DNA of 64,000 nt from Crambe crambe. Taxonomy: Eukaryota; Porifera; Demospongiae; Poecilosclerida; Crambeidae. Under the pieces are notes generated by a model. That model was not told the DNA's origin. It did not search any database and saw nothing but the letters and a program-made list of their open reading frames with translations. Position numbers and translations under genes: made by a program. Positions 23,472-35,229 of this stretch are shown in pieces; the first letter of the stretch is position 1; every line of letters begins with the position of its first letter. The stretch spans positions 124,001 through 188,000 of the forward strand of contig OZ004594.1 in assembly GCA_963924555.1 (NCBI GenBank), in the 5' to 3' direction.

Positions 23472-26400
23472 ATGTCAGAGCAGGATCAATCAGATGGTGA
23501 GGGTAGCCTTGGGCAAGATGGCTCGGGGGAGTTTATAGAGTTGGAGCCTGAGCAGAGTGAGGATGGGGGCCCTGATGACAACAGACGTTCTCAGAGCGAT
23601 AATGAGGACCAGGAGGACTTGGAGCTCCTTGCTGAACTCAGGTCTGCAGTTAGCTAGTTAGATGGGCTGGTATGTTGGGAACTGATGAGTTCCTGGCTTC
23701 ATATGAAACCCATGCATGGTCTGGTCCACACATTAATGGCTGCCTATTGCTGTAGGCAACTATATAAAGGGACGAACACCTCCCTCATCATCAACACGAG
23801 TTCTGAGAGCATAAATACCTCTGCTAATGATGACCCAGAACGTTTGCGGGTAAGTCAGAGTCAGTTATGTCACTGTGCATCATTCATTTATTGTGATGCC
23901 TGCAGGTCAGGGTGGAGAAACTGCAGAGGAATGTCAATGAATGGAAAGAGAGTTATGATATGCTCATGAATGAGTTCAGGAAACTGAAACTAGAGACAAT
24001 CGTGGAGAAGGAGAAGCTGATCAAGGAGGTCAAAATACTTTCATCTGGAGCCAAAGTACGTCATGTGTTCAATTCCCATTCCAGGGTATATCATATTCCA
24101 TTCCTTAGGATTTGCAACAAGAAGTCCGTCGTTTGAAATCTGAATTGGTTGAACACCAAAATTTATTGAAGACAGTTGATGCAACCAATCATCATCTTTT
24201 GAACGAAGTGAATAGTCTGAGGAAAGAGCGAGGGATGAGAGAGGTGGAACTGAGTCTCTTTACTGATCAAGTCAATGCCTTGAACAAAGAGGGGCAACAA
24301 GGACGCAGGGCTGAGGAGGACCTGGGTCACCTGATCCATCTTATTGATCAGGGCATCAAGGAAGGAGTGCTCAAGGTAGTATATTGTGTTTAGTGTCCAT
24401 CACCTCCTATTGAGATCAAGTGTATTGAACCAACATGGAAATATTAAAACTTCAATAATGGACACATTTCGGACCCTTCGGTATATTGGAGGTTCCAATG
24501 TACTAAGCTTGTTAATCTTCTCACATGCTTTGTTAAACCTGTCACATGACTTGTTAATAGTTATCACATGACTTGTTAATATGTGCCATGACATATGTAA
24601 TGAGTTCTCTTGTCATGTTTTAGCTATCAGAGTTGAGTGTTGGGAGTCAGAGTGTGTCGTTCCCACGTAAAGATGTTCCCATGGGTCCCTGTACCTGTGG
24701 ACCACTGCTGGAACGTTACAAGCAGGACCTGGAGCAGGCCCGTAGTGACCTGGCCGAACAGATGGAGGAGTTGGAGACAGTGAGGGGAGAGATGGCCACC
24801 CTTCAGGGAGAGCACAGAGAGACGTTAGAGCAACTTGCTGAGAGTCGCAACATGCTTCAAAAAACTCTTCAAAATCAAAATTTTCTGGAAGAAGAAGTGA
24901 GTCCAGGTATTACCAAATCTAGTGATTGGGTTTAATTAAAGTTTGATCACAGCTTTCCAAGCAAGGAGAGCATGTAGCTTCGTTGGAACTTAATATCAGG
25001 TCTCTTGAGGAGCAGCTGGATGCTTCCCGCCATAAGGAACAATCTCTCGATGACTCCCTCTCCTCGACCACCGAATCGCTCAAGCATGTCCAGGAGCTGA
25101 CTCAGCAGCGTTTGGAGCTAAAGGAACAGGAGTTGAGGCAATTGAAATCTGAAGTAGGTACTCTAGAAGAGAAGCAGAAGACACTGGAGAGGAACATGGA
25201 AGACTCACAGCTAAATGTGGAACAGCTGGAGAGGGCATACCAAGAGTCCCAGGAGGAGAGCCAACAGTTAAGGGAAGAGTTGGAGGAGGAGCAGAGGAGT
25301 AAGAACAGGGAACTGGAAGCCGTTGGAGGGGAGAGGGACAAACTTCAGAGAAAGGTGTGTGGTTGGGAAAAGAGGGAGGGAAAGGAAATGGAGGCTGTGA
25401 TTTCCCTGTAGCTGCATGGAATGATGGTGGAGTTGGAGTGTCAAGTCAAACTGGCTGAACAGTACAAGACCAACCTGGAAAATGTCCAACAACTTCACTT
25501 TAAGTGTCGTGAAGAAGCTGGAAAACTCAGAGCCGTTCTCCTCTCCAAGGAAACAGAGCTCTCTCGTATGCTAATGACTCTCCAGGTCACTGCTGGTCAG
25601 GTGAGCACTTCATTTTGTGTGTCACATGACTATCATGTGACTTTTTGCTAGATTTCTGCCCTACAAAAGCGTAGTCGGAGTAGCAGCCCCAGATCTCCCA
25701 GAAATCAGAATCAAGAGGTAACTTAGTGATCGTGAGATCATGTGACAGTTCATGTGATTGTGTGTTCAGCTATCAGAGTGTGAGACAGCAGTTCAGGAGG
25801 TAGAGAGGGAGCTTCGGAGTCACAGGAAACAGTGGGAGGCACTCCAGGAAGAGTCTGTCAAAGACTCCGCCACCATCACTCAACTCACCTCCTACAAGGA
25901 CCAACTGGAAGAAGAACTTCAGGAAAGAAGGGAGAATGTGCAACACCTAGAGGCTCTTCTCCAAGAGGCAAGTACCTCTAGCCCTAGCCCCTCCCCTTAG
26001 CAGCTAGGAAGAGTCTTAGGCCCTCCCCTTAACAGCTAGGATGTATATTGTATGTATAATTATTATTATGATGAGTAAGTGAGTAAGTGTTTTGGATGGT
26101 AGTTAGCACTATGGTGCTAATAAGTTCCTTCACAGCACAATGTCTGGACCAATCAACACTAGCAACTTTCCCATGTGGCTTTTCTTTCCTGTTAAATTCA
26201 CAAAATAAGTGAAATCATGCCAATTATAGCCTTAGTGAAATAGAAATTTTTTATGCAGCCTTTTAATTAGACATCATGTCGAATGCTCAGATTTTTTGGA
26301 ATTATCCTTTGTTACCGTCTGCAGTTGGGCATGAATCGGGACAGGCTACAGGAAGTAGTGGAGGAACAGGAAGTGCATGTGGAGTCCCTCCAGCAGGAGC

Positions 26401-29400
26401 TGCAGGACACTCAAACTAATTACCAGAAGTCCTTTCAAGAGAATGCTGAACTGAAGGAAACACTGGCTTCTCTCACCTCTCTCCAAGACCAGCAACAGCT
26501 ACTTATCATGGAGGTATGGTGGGCAGAAAGTGAAAATAGCTAGGTCAAAAGTCAAATGCCATAGGGATCATTATGTGCTCTCTACTTCTTATCAAATCTC
26601 TAAAAGAAGATTTATTCTGCCACATCTCGTTATTGTTTATTGTTTATTGTAGCTTGAGAAGCGTGATGAGTCTATTTTGAGATTGCAATCGTGTGAGAAG
26701 GAAATGGAGGAGCAGTATAGGAATTATTTGAGGAAAGCAGAGGAGGCAGCCAGCTCTGAGGCAGTGCTACAGAGGGAGTACTCCAGCATCCAGGAGGAAC
26801 TTGGCAAGCAGGAGAGGTTTGTGGATGAGTTGGAGAGGAGGGTGGAGCAAGAGAGGAAGAAGAGGGAGGAAGATGTGGAGACACTCGAGGGACAGTTAGA
26901 TCAGGAAAAGAAATACAGGGAGCAAGAAATGGCTAGATGCTCTCAAGTCATCAGAGAACTCAATGATGACCTCAAATCAAAGGTTAGGACATGAATGGGT
27001 AAAGGGTCATCACCACTTTGTAGGTAGTAGGTAAGTATCATCAAGCATACATGCTATGACATGTACATGAAATGAGTACTATTGAAAAAAAGGATATCCA
27101 TACTCAAAAAGTGCCTCTTTTTTTCAGACAAGTCACCTTGAGGGTGCATTGGAGGATGAACATACACGATTCATGGAGGTGCAGCAGCTGCTGGAGGAGA
27201 GGGAAAAGGCCATTCAGCGTCTGCAAGAGGAAACCACCTTTTTGGACAAACAACACCACTACACCAAACAGGAGGTATTATAATAGAGTGGGGTGGGTTA
27301 AGGGTGGGTGGGTGGTGTGCCTGTGCTGTTACTCATAAATATGGCAACCATCTACTAGAGGTCAGTCTATTAGGAGAGATGCCTTAGAAAGTGGTTGTTG
27401 GGCAACCTACTTTGTATATGTTTACAATGTGGCTTCATCATTCTGGGAACTCAACCTGTGGAGTGCTAAAGGTCACATTAGTGGGAAGCAAAGTGTCTTG
27501 TTTGCTGAGTGTGTGTATCGAGGGAAGGGGGCCGACTACATGTAGTCCATAGTTTGGTTTTTAATTTCCTGTCTTGTGTTGTTCAGGACTACTAGAATGT
27601 GTCATTGTGTTTGAGCCAGAGAAAGGTCGAAGAATGCCTTGATCTCTGCGCTAGTTGTGACAAAGCTAACCTTCCATTTGGCTGCTTCTCCTCCCCATCC
27701 TTTGACCCAATACCGGTAGTTTGAAAATGGTTAATTTCAAAGGTGTGAGGCTCTTAATTGTCAAGGCCTTCAACTCTTAGATGGCAGAGCGCTTGACCAG
27801 TGACCCTAACTGATCTAATTAGTGGATTCCGTATACCTGCGGTTGATAATGGCGTGTTCTTTGATGTCTGAGTCTCCTGGACTCAGAAATTTGCTTTGCA
27901 GTTGAGTTGTTATCCATTCTTTTCTTTTTTTGAGACAATTATTGAAGCTGCACTCATTATTTTACCCATGTCTGAACCAGCTGACCAAGGAGAGAGAAAT
28001 ATAAAATGTCTGTATCTCTCTCTGCACTAGGTGGAACACAGTCAGCAGTTGGTGGAGAGTCTACAGGAGGACTTGGCCTCTTCCAAGGGACGTTGTGATG
28101 GACTCCAACAAGCAGTGAGCAGCCTCCTCTGGGCCAGTCTCTAGCTACTTTGTAACAATGTCTTGCTAACAATAACCTTGTAACAATAACCTTGTAACAA
28201 TAACCTTGTGACGATATCTAGCTAGTAACAATCATCTCTTATCCCTTTGAACAGTTAAGTAGGCAATACTGTATCTTTTGTACATATTAGCACCTTCAAT
28301 TCAATCATGTTATAATGCAGCTTCACTTTGTTTTGTTCTGTGTTTGAAGGTGTCAGAGTATGAGGAGAAGCTGCAAGGTATGGTGGACCAACTACACACA
28401 CACCAGCAAGAGAAGAAGACCCTCCAGGACAAGGTACAGACAGAGCTTCACACACCATGGCAACCACATCGATTAAAAATCATCCAGCATCATTCAATTT
28501 TCATATTGTACATGTGCATGTTGCATGCAGTTGCATGTTGAAGACCATACATGTACCATGCAGTTACATGTTGAACATGGACCGTGCAGAACATGGACCA
28601 TACATGTTCCATGCAATTACATATTGAACACAGACACATGCATGTTGCATGCAGTTGCATGTTTAACATGGACCATGCATGTTGCATGCAGTTGCAATGT
28701 ATCAGCTGCCATGCCAAGATCTTGAGTGTGTTCATGTGTTGTGTTAGTGATGAATAAGTGAGTGAATAGTTGTGGGTGTTGCTGTGCAGATGATGCTACT
28801 GGAGAAGGAGGTGACGGCTCTTCAGAGTGAGGTGGAGGTGTCTGCCAGTCAGTGCTCTCTCCTTCAAGACAAGCAGCAGCATTATCAAGTGCTGGATCAG
28901 CAACTATCCTCCGCCCAGTCTCGTCAGACTCACTTGGAGAGGGAGAACGCTCACTTGAATAGGACCTGTGAAGAGCAGCGAGCTGAGATGGTCAAACTAC
29001 GTTTATCCCTCTCCGACTTGGAGCTGCAGAAGGAAAATCTAGATTTCAAACTCTCCACTGGTGACAAAACAATCCACAGTCTAAAATCACAGGTAAGAAA
29101 TGGAAAAGCCTTTGTGGAGGAAAATTTATCCCCCTTGCTAGAACAGAGGGGCCATGAAACTGAGGGACCTTAAGAGAGGCCTTAAAACTGATGGACCTAA
29201 GTTTCAAGTATGATTATCTTACTCTTCAGGTTTTGGTGTTGGAAGAATCTGAACACAGCCAGAAAAAGGAGAAAATTGGGTTAGTAGAGAAGGCAGCTTC
29301 TCTGTCCAATCAGATATGGGTTCTTGAAGAGCAGTTGGCAACAGTTAACGAACGTGCCCTGCAGCAAGAAAGGAGCCGTGTTATCTTGGAGATGGCCAGC

Positions 29401-31575
29401 AGCGAACGCCTGGAGGAGATACGGACCTTGACTCGGGAGCTGGAGGAGATGAAGATGAGAACAGAGTTGGTGGGAGAGCTGAGAGAGAAGGTGGAACAGT
29501 TGGAGGAGGAACTTCAAGGAAAGCAAGAAGAGGTGAGTGGGGAGATGGGGTGTGGTAGGTGGGTGTAACATGTTGTTGGGTTTTGAAGAGGTGAGTGAAA
29601 CTGCATGGGGCGTAATAGGTGGGCATTTGTCGGGCTCTTATGATTTATCCCTGTGTGTGTGTGTGTTACTTTTACCAGGTGGAGAGCACAAGAAATAAGG
29701 TTATTGAGGCAGAGAGGACCCACACCAGCATCTATCAACAACTGAGCAAACTGGAACAGTGCCTGTCCGAGGCTGCTGACAAGGACAGACAGGAGGAAGA
29801 GCTCAAGACACTCCTCAATGACAGGGAAGCCGAGTTAAACCAGCTCCGAGAACAGGTTTGGCATAAAACTTGATAAGCATTAGCCACAAGATTAGACCAC
29901 AGCCGGTTGTTGTGTAAGTGATTACAGTTTGAAAGCATGACACAAGGCTTATCAATAGGACCGTGGGAGCAGAAGATCCAGGTGTTAGTTTAAAATGATA
30001 ACACCAAACCATTTCAAAAGAAGTTGGGATGATGGTTTAGAACATGCTGGACCATTTCAAAGTTACTCTACCGACCAAAGAAGTTAGTATAAAAGTTGGT
30101 TCAGGATTTGGTGGGGAGTATGCCTAGAAAGTTCAAAGGGATTCAGTTGTGATGACTGCCGGTTGGTTTTGATAATTTCAAAGAAACTATATGATTGAGT
30201 GTATACTTCTTCTATTACATGAGAGTGGGAGGGTTGAAACATGACAAGACATCTCCATTTCATTTGTCCAGTGTCTCATGTTTGAAGAGAAGGTGTTAGT
30301 GCTGGAGTCTGAGGCACAGGTCAGTGTGGAGAAAGAGAATCACTGGAAGGCAGAGCTCTCCCACATCTCCACCCAGTTGGAGCTGAGTCAGCAGAAAGTC
30401 TTCCAGCTGGAGAGTGAGCTGGGGAGAAAGGAAGGCGAACTGGACGAGGTCTCAGCAAACTTACGCAAGGCACAGAGATTCCAGGACCTAGCCAGGGAAG
30501 AGGTGAGAGAAAGGTCAAAAGTTGCTTACTTCCTAGGTATGTTGACAGGAAGTATTCAAGATGCATTGTTGTGGTAATTATTTTTGTGGTACATCCTAAA
30601 GTGGTGAATACCTTCCTCCTTTTCTTTTTTTGTGGTTGTGTTAGCCCTCCCCACATCAGAGGTTCTTGACTGCTGGAGCGTGGTACAAATCATGTGATCA
30701 CCAAGTTGTTTGAAAGCTTTTGAACTGCAGCTGGTTCCTTGGCTCAAAGGTCATACTGACAAGGTGATCTCAGTACTTTCAAACAGTCTTCAAAGGCACC
30801 TTATGGTGATGGCTCTAGTCACCAAGTCTACTTTTCCATCTTTGATGGTGACAGCAAGAACATCACTTTTTGCGTGTGTTAAGCCATGTTTGCCTACAGA
30901 GGCCCAGGTGTAGTTTCAGCACCACTCAAAACCTTGGCTAATAACTTCCTGGGTTTTCCACCTCCCCTCTCTTGTTTAGTTCAGGTAGTGACATTTTCTG
31001 CATCAATTGGTTACTTTCAATAGGTACCTGAATCGCCTGTTCAAAGGGTAGGATGGCATATCCTTTCCCCTTTTAATTTCTCTCTCAGATGTCAGGGGAT
31101 ACTTTTGAGATTGCCCAGTTCAAAGGCGAGAGTATTCTCATATTGTGTGGTTGTTTGGGAAAAGGTAGTCATTCTCATTTCTATAAGGAAGGATGTTGGG
31201 TGTATGGATTGGGAGAGCATCAGAGGTGTGTTGCAAATAGTGTTTCCTTTCATCAATGCCTTGTATACTGCTCTCTGCATTCATTGGGAAAATTGATACA
31301 AATGGATGACAGAAATTTAATATACGCCACCAACCCAAATAGGGATGAGCCTCGTTGCCCTATTGGGAGATGTCCTCTCTTTCATCATGTTTCTCCTCCA
31401 GTTATAAGATCTGGCTCACATAAGCAGCTGAATCTATGTAGAAGGATCTTCTAGTTGAAAGTAGCCATCTGTCCTCCCCCTTCATCTGGCTTCTCTTTCA
31501 TTTGACTTGCTGTGTGAAATGACCTACATCATCTGGTGTACAAATTTATGCCAGACTTTTAACTTACTATTCCCC

Positions 31576-31606
<31 letters not shown>

Positions 31607-34177
31607 ACACGTCACAGATATCTAGTGGGCATCAATTGGAGGAGACTCTTCAGAGACAACTGGCAGAGAAGAGGACACAAATTCTGGAGCTTGAACGACA
31701 GGTGGGGACACAGCGTGGAGAGCTGGCAACCATGAAGGGAAAATTAACAACCTCCGAGGAGGTGAGTCTACCATACTGGTGGTCATGTGATAATCATGTG
31801 AAAATCATGTGATGTAGGGGAGGGTATACCTGCAGCAGCGAGTGGTAGAGATGGAGGAGGAGTGTGACAGATTGCAGCAGTCTCGTTCTGACACTGAACA
31901 AGAGCTGAAAATAGTGGAGCAGGCCCTCCAGCAGCGCATACTGCACAACCAGCAACTTCAGGAAGATTACAGAAGTCTCACTGAGAACATGAGCAATATC
32001 TCTAAAGGAGAAAGGCAAGAGAGATAGATATGTTGCATGCCTTTGGAGGATCGAGGGGGTCACTCTGTAACTTGATCAAGCTCCAACAGATGTTATTTTT
32101 TCTGTCACAAATGTCAACATTCGTTGTTGTTTTCCCCCTCTAGGTCCAGTAATGACGCTCTGGTTCAGAAAATAAGGTGTGACTCTTACGTAATAGAACA
32201 TTCTATACTGGCCTGCAATGTCCCCTCCCTATTAACTTACCTTCTCTTTGACATAACACTGAGTCCGAGTGTTATTTGAGTACCAGTGGGAGAGCACTGT
32301 GTAGTGAGTGGGGGAGACCACTGTGTAGTGAGTGTAGGGGAGACCACTGTGTAGTGAGTAGGGGAGACCACTGTGTAGTGAGTAGGGGAGACCACTGTGT
32401 AGTGAGTGTAGGGGAGACCACTGTGTAGTGAGTGGGGGAGACCACTGTGTAGTGAGTAGGGGAGACCACTGTGTAGTGAGTGTAGGGGAGACCACTGTGT
32501 AGTGAGTGGGGGAGACCACTGTGTAGTGAGTGTAGGGGAGACCACTGTGTAGTGAGTGTAGGGGAGACCACTGTGTAGTGAGTGGGGGAGACCACTGTGT
32601 AGTGAGTGTAGGGGAGACCACTGTGTAGTGAGTGTAGGGGAGACCACTGTGTAGTGAGTGGGGGAGACCACTGTGTAGTGAGTGTAGAGGAGACCACTGT
32701 GTAGTGAGTGTAGGGGAGACCACTGTGTAGTGAGTGTAGAGGAGACCACTGTGTAGTGAGTGTAGGGGAGACCACTGTGTAGTGAGTAGGGGAGACCACT
32801 GTGTAGTGAGTGTAGAGGAGACCACTGTGTAGTGAGTGTAAGGTAGTGTAGTGAATACCAATGTGTGAACAGCCAGCTGGCCTGCACCGTGCATCATTAA
32901 TCAAGCAATAGTTGTCAGTGTACATACAAGTCCTTTGATCTCAATGTCCCAAGCCTCCATTAATGATCTCTCCTATTTCTCCTTGACAGGGAGATGGATG
33001 TGCAACTGGCCTCACTAAAGGCTGCCCACAATGACCTGGAGCTACGCAATGAGATGCTGATGCAAGCAAACACAGAGCTGAAATCTCAGTTGGGTGCAGT
33101 GAGCGTGCCCAGTGAGGGAGGCCCCTTGGCCAGTGGCAGTGGGAGTTCCTTCAACAATGGAGGAGGCCCCTCCTCTCTCTCACTCAGCGTTAACGTGGAC
33201 ATCACCAACCTCCCACCCACTTCCTCCACTACAACTGTTACCACGGGGACCAGTACTCTGGGTGTAGCTTCTGCAACTGTTCCTATTCGGTTTGATTCCC
33301 ACTACAGGCGGGCTATGGAAAATGGATTGTAAGGGAAAAAAAGATAGTACTCTAGAAATGGTGGGTCTTGTGATGTGGTTGCCGATACTCTAAGGTTTAG
33401 CCACTCCAGCTAGATGATTCATTAGCCCCAGTGTTGTTTTGGTACAACTCTCATCGCCTTATGATGTGTAGCGGCTGCAGCTTCAAAAGATGCTTTGAAC
33501 TTGACTAATCTAAACTTTATCTGTTATCCGCCCAACAGCAACTCAGGCCCTTGTAGAGCAATCACCTTCAAGTCTGTTTGCTATTAGCTCAAAGCGTTGT
33601 TTTCATTTGATGGTATGCTCAAAGAACACCAGGTCCTTTGTTAGATGTGTTTTCTGATTGAGGCTTGTTAAATCTCTAATATAAACATGGACTTGTTATT
33701 GTACACTTGCACTGTTATCAAGAGTTAACCAAACTTCAAACTTGCTGGGCTTTATCTTGGTTGTTTGAGGACTCCCTGGGCCAACCGCCAGCAACTTATC
33801 TCCCTAATTGATCTAATAATAATAAGCATTTGTGTATGGTTCTGAGTGAACATTTATCATATCCTTGGCTTGTCAGGTTGGCCTCTAGTTTGGAAGAAGG
33901 ACGTCTCCATGGTGGCAGTGAGACGGAGAGTGAGGCTGCTTTGGATAAAGACTATTGGATACGAAGATGTGGGGAGGTATGTTCTCCGTTGAGTAAAAAA
34001 AAAAAGTGTTACCTTATAATATGTCACCTGGTTATGCCACGATACAAACCTTACATGTACCACTTCATATAGGTGTCTGAACAATTACAACAAAGCAGTG
34101 TGTATTGGGCTCAAAAGGTCAGGGAACTCTCCATCGACCTGGAGAAAGAGCGACAGATTCCTCGTCATATGGACTAG
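23472..34177 (+). CDS. Long coiled-coil protein, family not recognised
   Basis: Start ATG at 23472 (MSEQDQSDGEGS), an acidic N-terminal segment, then roughly twenty exons that are almost all heptad-rich Glu/Gln/Leu/Lys coiled coil. Examples are 23907-24056 (VEKLQRNVNEWKESYDMLMN), 24983-25350, 26677-26980, 28790-29090, 29230-29530, 30272-30500 and 31621-31760. A short Ser/Arg patch (SRSSSPRSPRNQ) lies at about 25.68 kb. After the coil comes a Gly/Ser/Thr-rich linker (33.1-33.3 kb). A compact C-terminal motif follows (33.88-34.18 kb: DYWIRRCGEVSEQLQQSSVY, ending ERQIPRHMD and stop). Architecture fits a centrosomal, Golgi or cytoskeletal tether, but nothing visible decides which. Introns are unusually long for this window (up to about 1.1 kb) and hold several repeats. 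It shares a promoter with SLC38A10. Existence of the gene is firm; function is unknown. Confidence 0.85.
27290..28030 (+). other. Long intron of the coiled-coil gene, no recognisable content
   Basis: About 740 bp between the exon ending ...HYTKQE and the one starting VEHSQQL. I see no ORF of note, no tandem repeat and no terminal inverted repeat. Confidence 0.6.
28505..28695 (+). repeat. ATGCAGTTGCATGTTG repeat in an intron of the coiled-coil gene
   Basis: Five or six degenerate copies of a unit of about 30-40 bp based on CATGCAGTTGCATGTTGAA and CATGGACCATGCATG. The motifs are nearly self-complementary, so the RNA could fold locally. Confidence 0.75.
30580..31620 (+). other. About 1.1 kb intron of the coiled-coil gene with poly-C/(CA)n at its acceptor
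   Basis: Mostly unique sequence without convincing coding signal. It ends in a run of about 20 C (31573-31592), then about nine CA units (to about 31610), then GTCACAG and the exon beginning ATATCTAGTGG. The homopolymer plus CA tract takes the place of an ordinary polypyrimidine tract. Confidence 0.7.
32283..32843. repeat. 23/26-bp minisatellite in an intron of the coiled-coil gene
   Basis: About 23 tandem copies of a unit containing GACCACTGTGTAGTGAGT. Copies alternate between spacer lengths, giving units of about 23 and 26 bp, and vary as GGGGG, TAGGGG or TAGAGG. Copies are almost identical, so the array is young or homogenised. The minus strand has no stop codon in any of its three frames over about 650 bp. 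Confidence 0.95.
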
Positions 34178-35229
34178 TCACCTCATCCCTTTATCATGAT
34201 CACCCTCCTAGCCCCTCCCTGAATCTATTTGCACCATTCATTCAAAAGTTACTTAGATTTTCAAGCCTACCCAGACCCCTTTTCCAGCATTATTTTTCTG
34301 AACTTTAATTTCTCTTTTTGAATTTGAATTATTTTGTGCATATAGCTAGTTAGTTAGCTAGCTGGGGTACTGATGCACACGTCATGGAGTTATGTTGGCC
34401 TCTAGCTCTGTCTTTCTCACTCACATCACTCACTCACTCACTCGCATCACTTTGAAACAATCAAACACTTTATTATTATGCAGATTCATGTCATGCTGTG
34501 TACTATACTGTCTAAGAAGATTATAATTGGTTTGGTTTCTAGTCTACATTCCCTAATGTGTGTTGAAGCGAGTGTCTTTATATGTGGTCACCCGAGTCCT
34601 TTGATGTATATATAAGATCTTCTACCTGTAAAGACCGTATGTATGTAGTGTGAAAGTACTAGATGCTAATAATGGATAAAGCAGAGAAATCTTCCAGTAA
34701 TGTCACTATACCCACCCCACTTTGCACCATTCTCAGTAGAGCATCTGGCCCCCTGCCTCAGGCCTATATAACACACCCTGTATTAAGCAATTCTTTTGAT
34801 GTTGCCGTCAAGTTGGGCTCAGGGCCATATGATAATGTATGCATGATATTCAATACTACCTGTGTGTGATGTGTAGCGTATACAGTTGACATTGTGTTAT
34901 GTTTGCGCTATTTCAAAGAGTTTCATTAGCGCTCATTCAAAGGCATGCAATTACAGCTGCGGCCCTTTGAAGTTGACCGCTTTGACCGCAGGCTCGTAAA
35001 ATTGGCTGTGTCCTGTCTGCACTATCCTTTGTTCTCAAAGACCAGGAAACTGACAGTTGTACAGCACTAGTATTACAGAATCCCGCATTTGAAGTTGCTC
35101 AAGAGATGCTGAGGTTCTCATTTTGCTTAGTTGGTGATAGATCTTGCTACTGCTTTTGACCCTGGAGTATCAACTGAATTTCCTAGCTAGTTTTTGTTCC
35201 TGTTGATATTTTAACTACTATTAGTACTA
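34178..35229. other. Intergenic region upstream of Axin
   Basis: 1.05 kb between the coiled-coil gene stop and the Axin start, holding the 3'UTR of one and the promoter/5'UTR of the other. There is a short CACTCACTCACT stretch (about 34420-34445) and AT-rich sequence. A cluster of CTTTG/CAAAG motifs is described separately. No ORF is supported. Confidence 0.7.
34909..35040. promoter_or_regulatory. Cluster of TCF/LEF-like CTTTG motifs upstream of Axin
   Basis: Six CTTTG/CAAAG cores in about 130 bp: TTTCAAAG (34911-34918), ATTCAAAG (34935-34942), CCTTTGAAG (34964-34972), CTTTGACC (34980-34987), CCTTTGTT (35026-35033) and CTCAAAG (35034-35040). Four fit the CTTTGWW core. A canonical-looking CCTTTGATG lies further up at about 34598-34606. 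Vertebrate Axin2 is a direct Wnt/TCF feedback target; regulation here is inference. Confidence 0.4.

Noticed and set aside
30710..31454. Several open frames in the long intron of the coiled-coil gene
   Set aside because: Mutually overlapping on both strands, no domain similarity, no splice signals to extend them.
32283..32843. Possible CRISPR array from regularly spaced repeats
   Set aside because: Eukaryotic intron, no unique spacers between repeat units, no cas genes.
32232..32925. Three overlapping minus-strand frames of about 216-221 codons
   Set aside because: All are readings of one 23/26-bp minisatellite in an intron; no codon bias or flanking gene structure.
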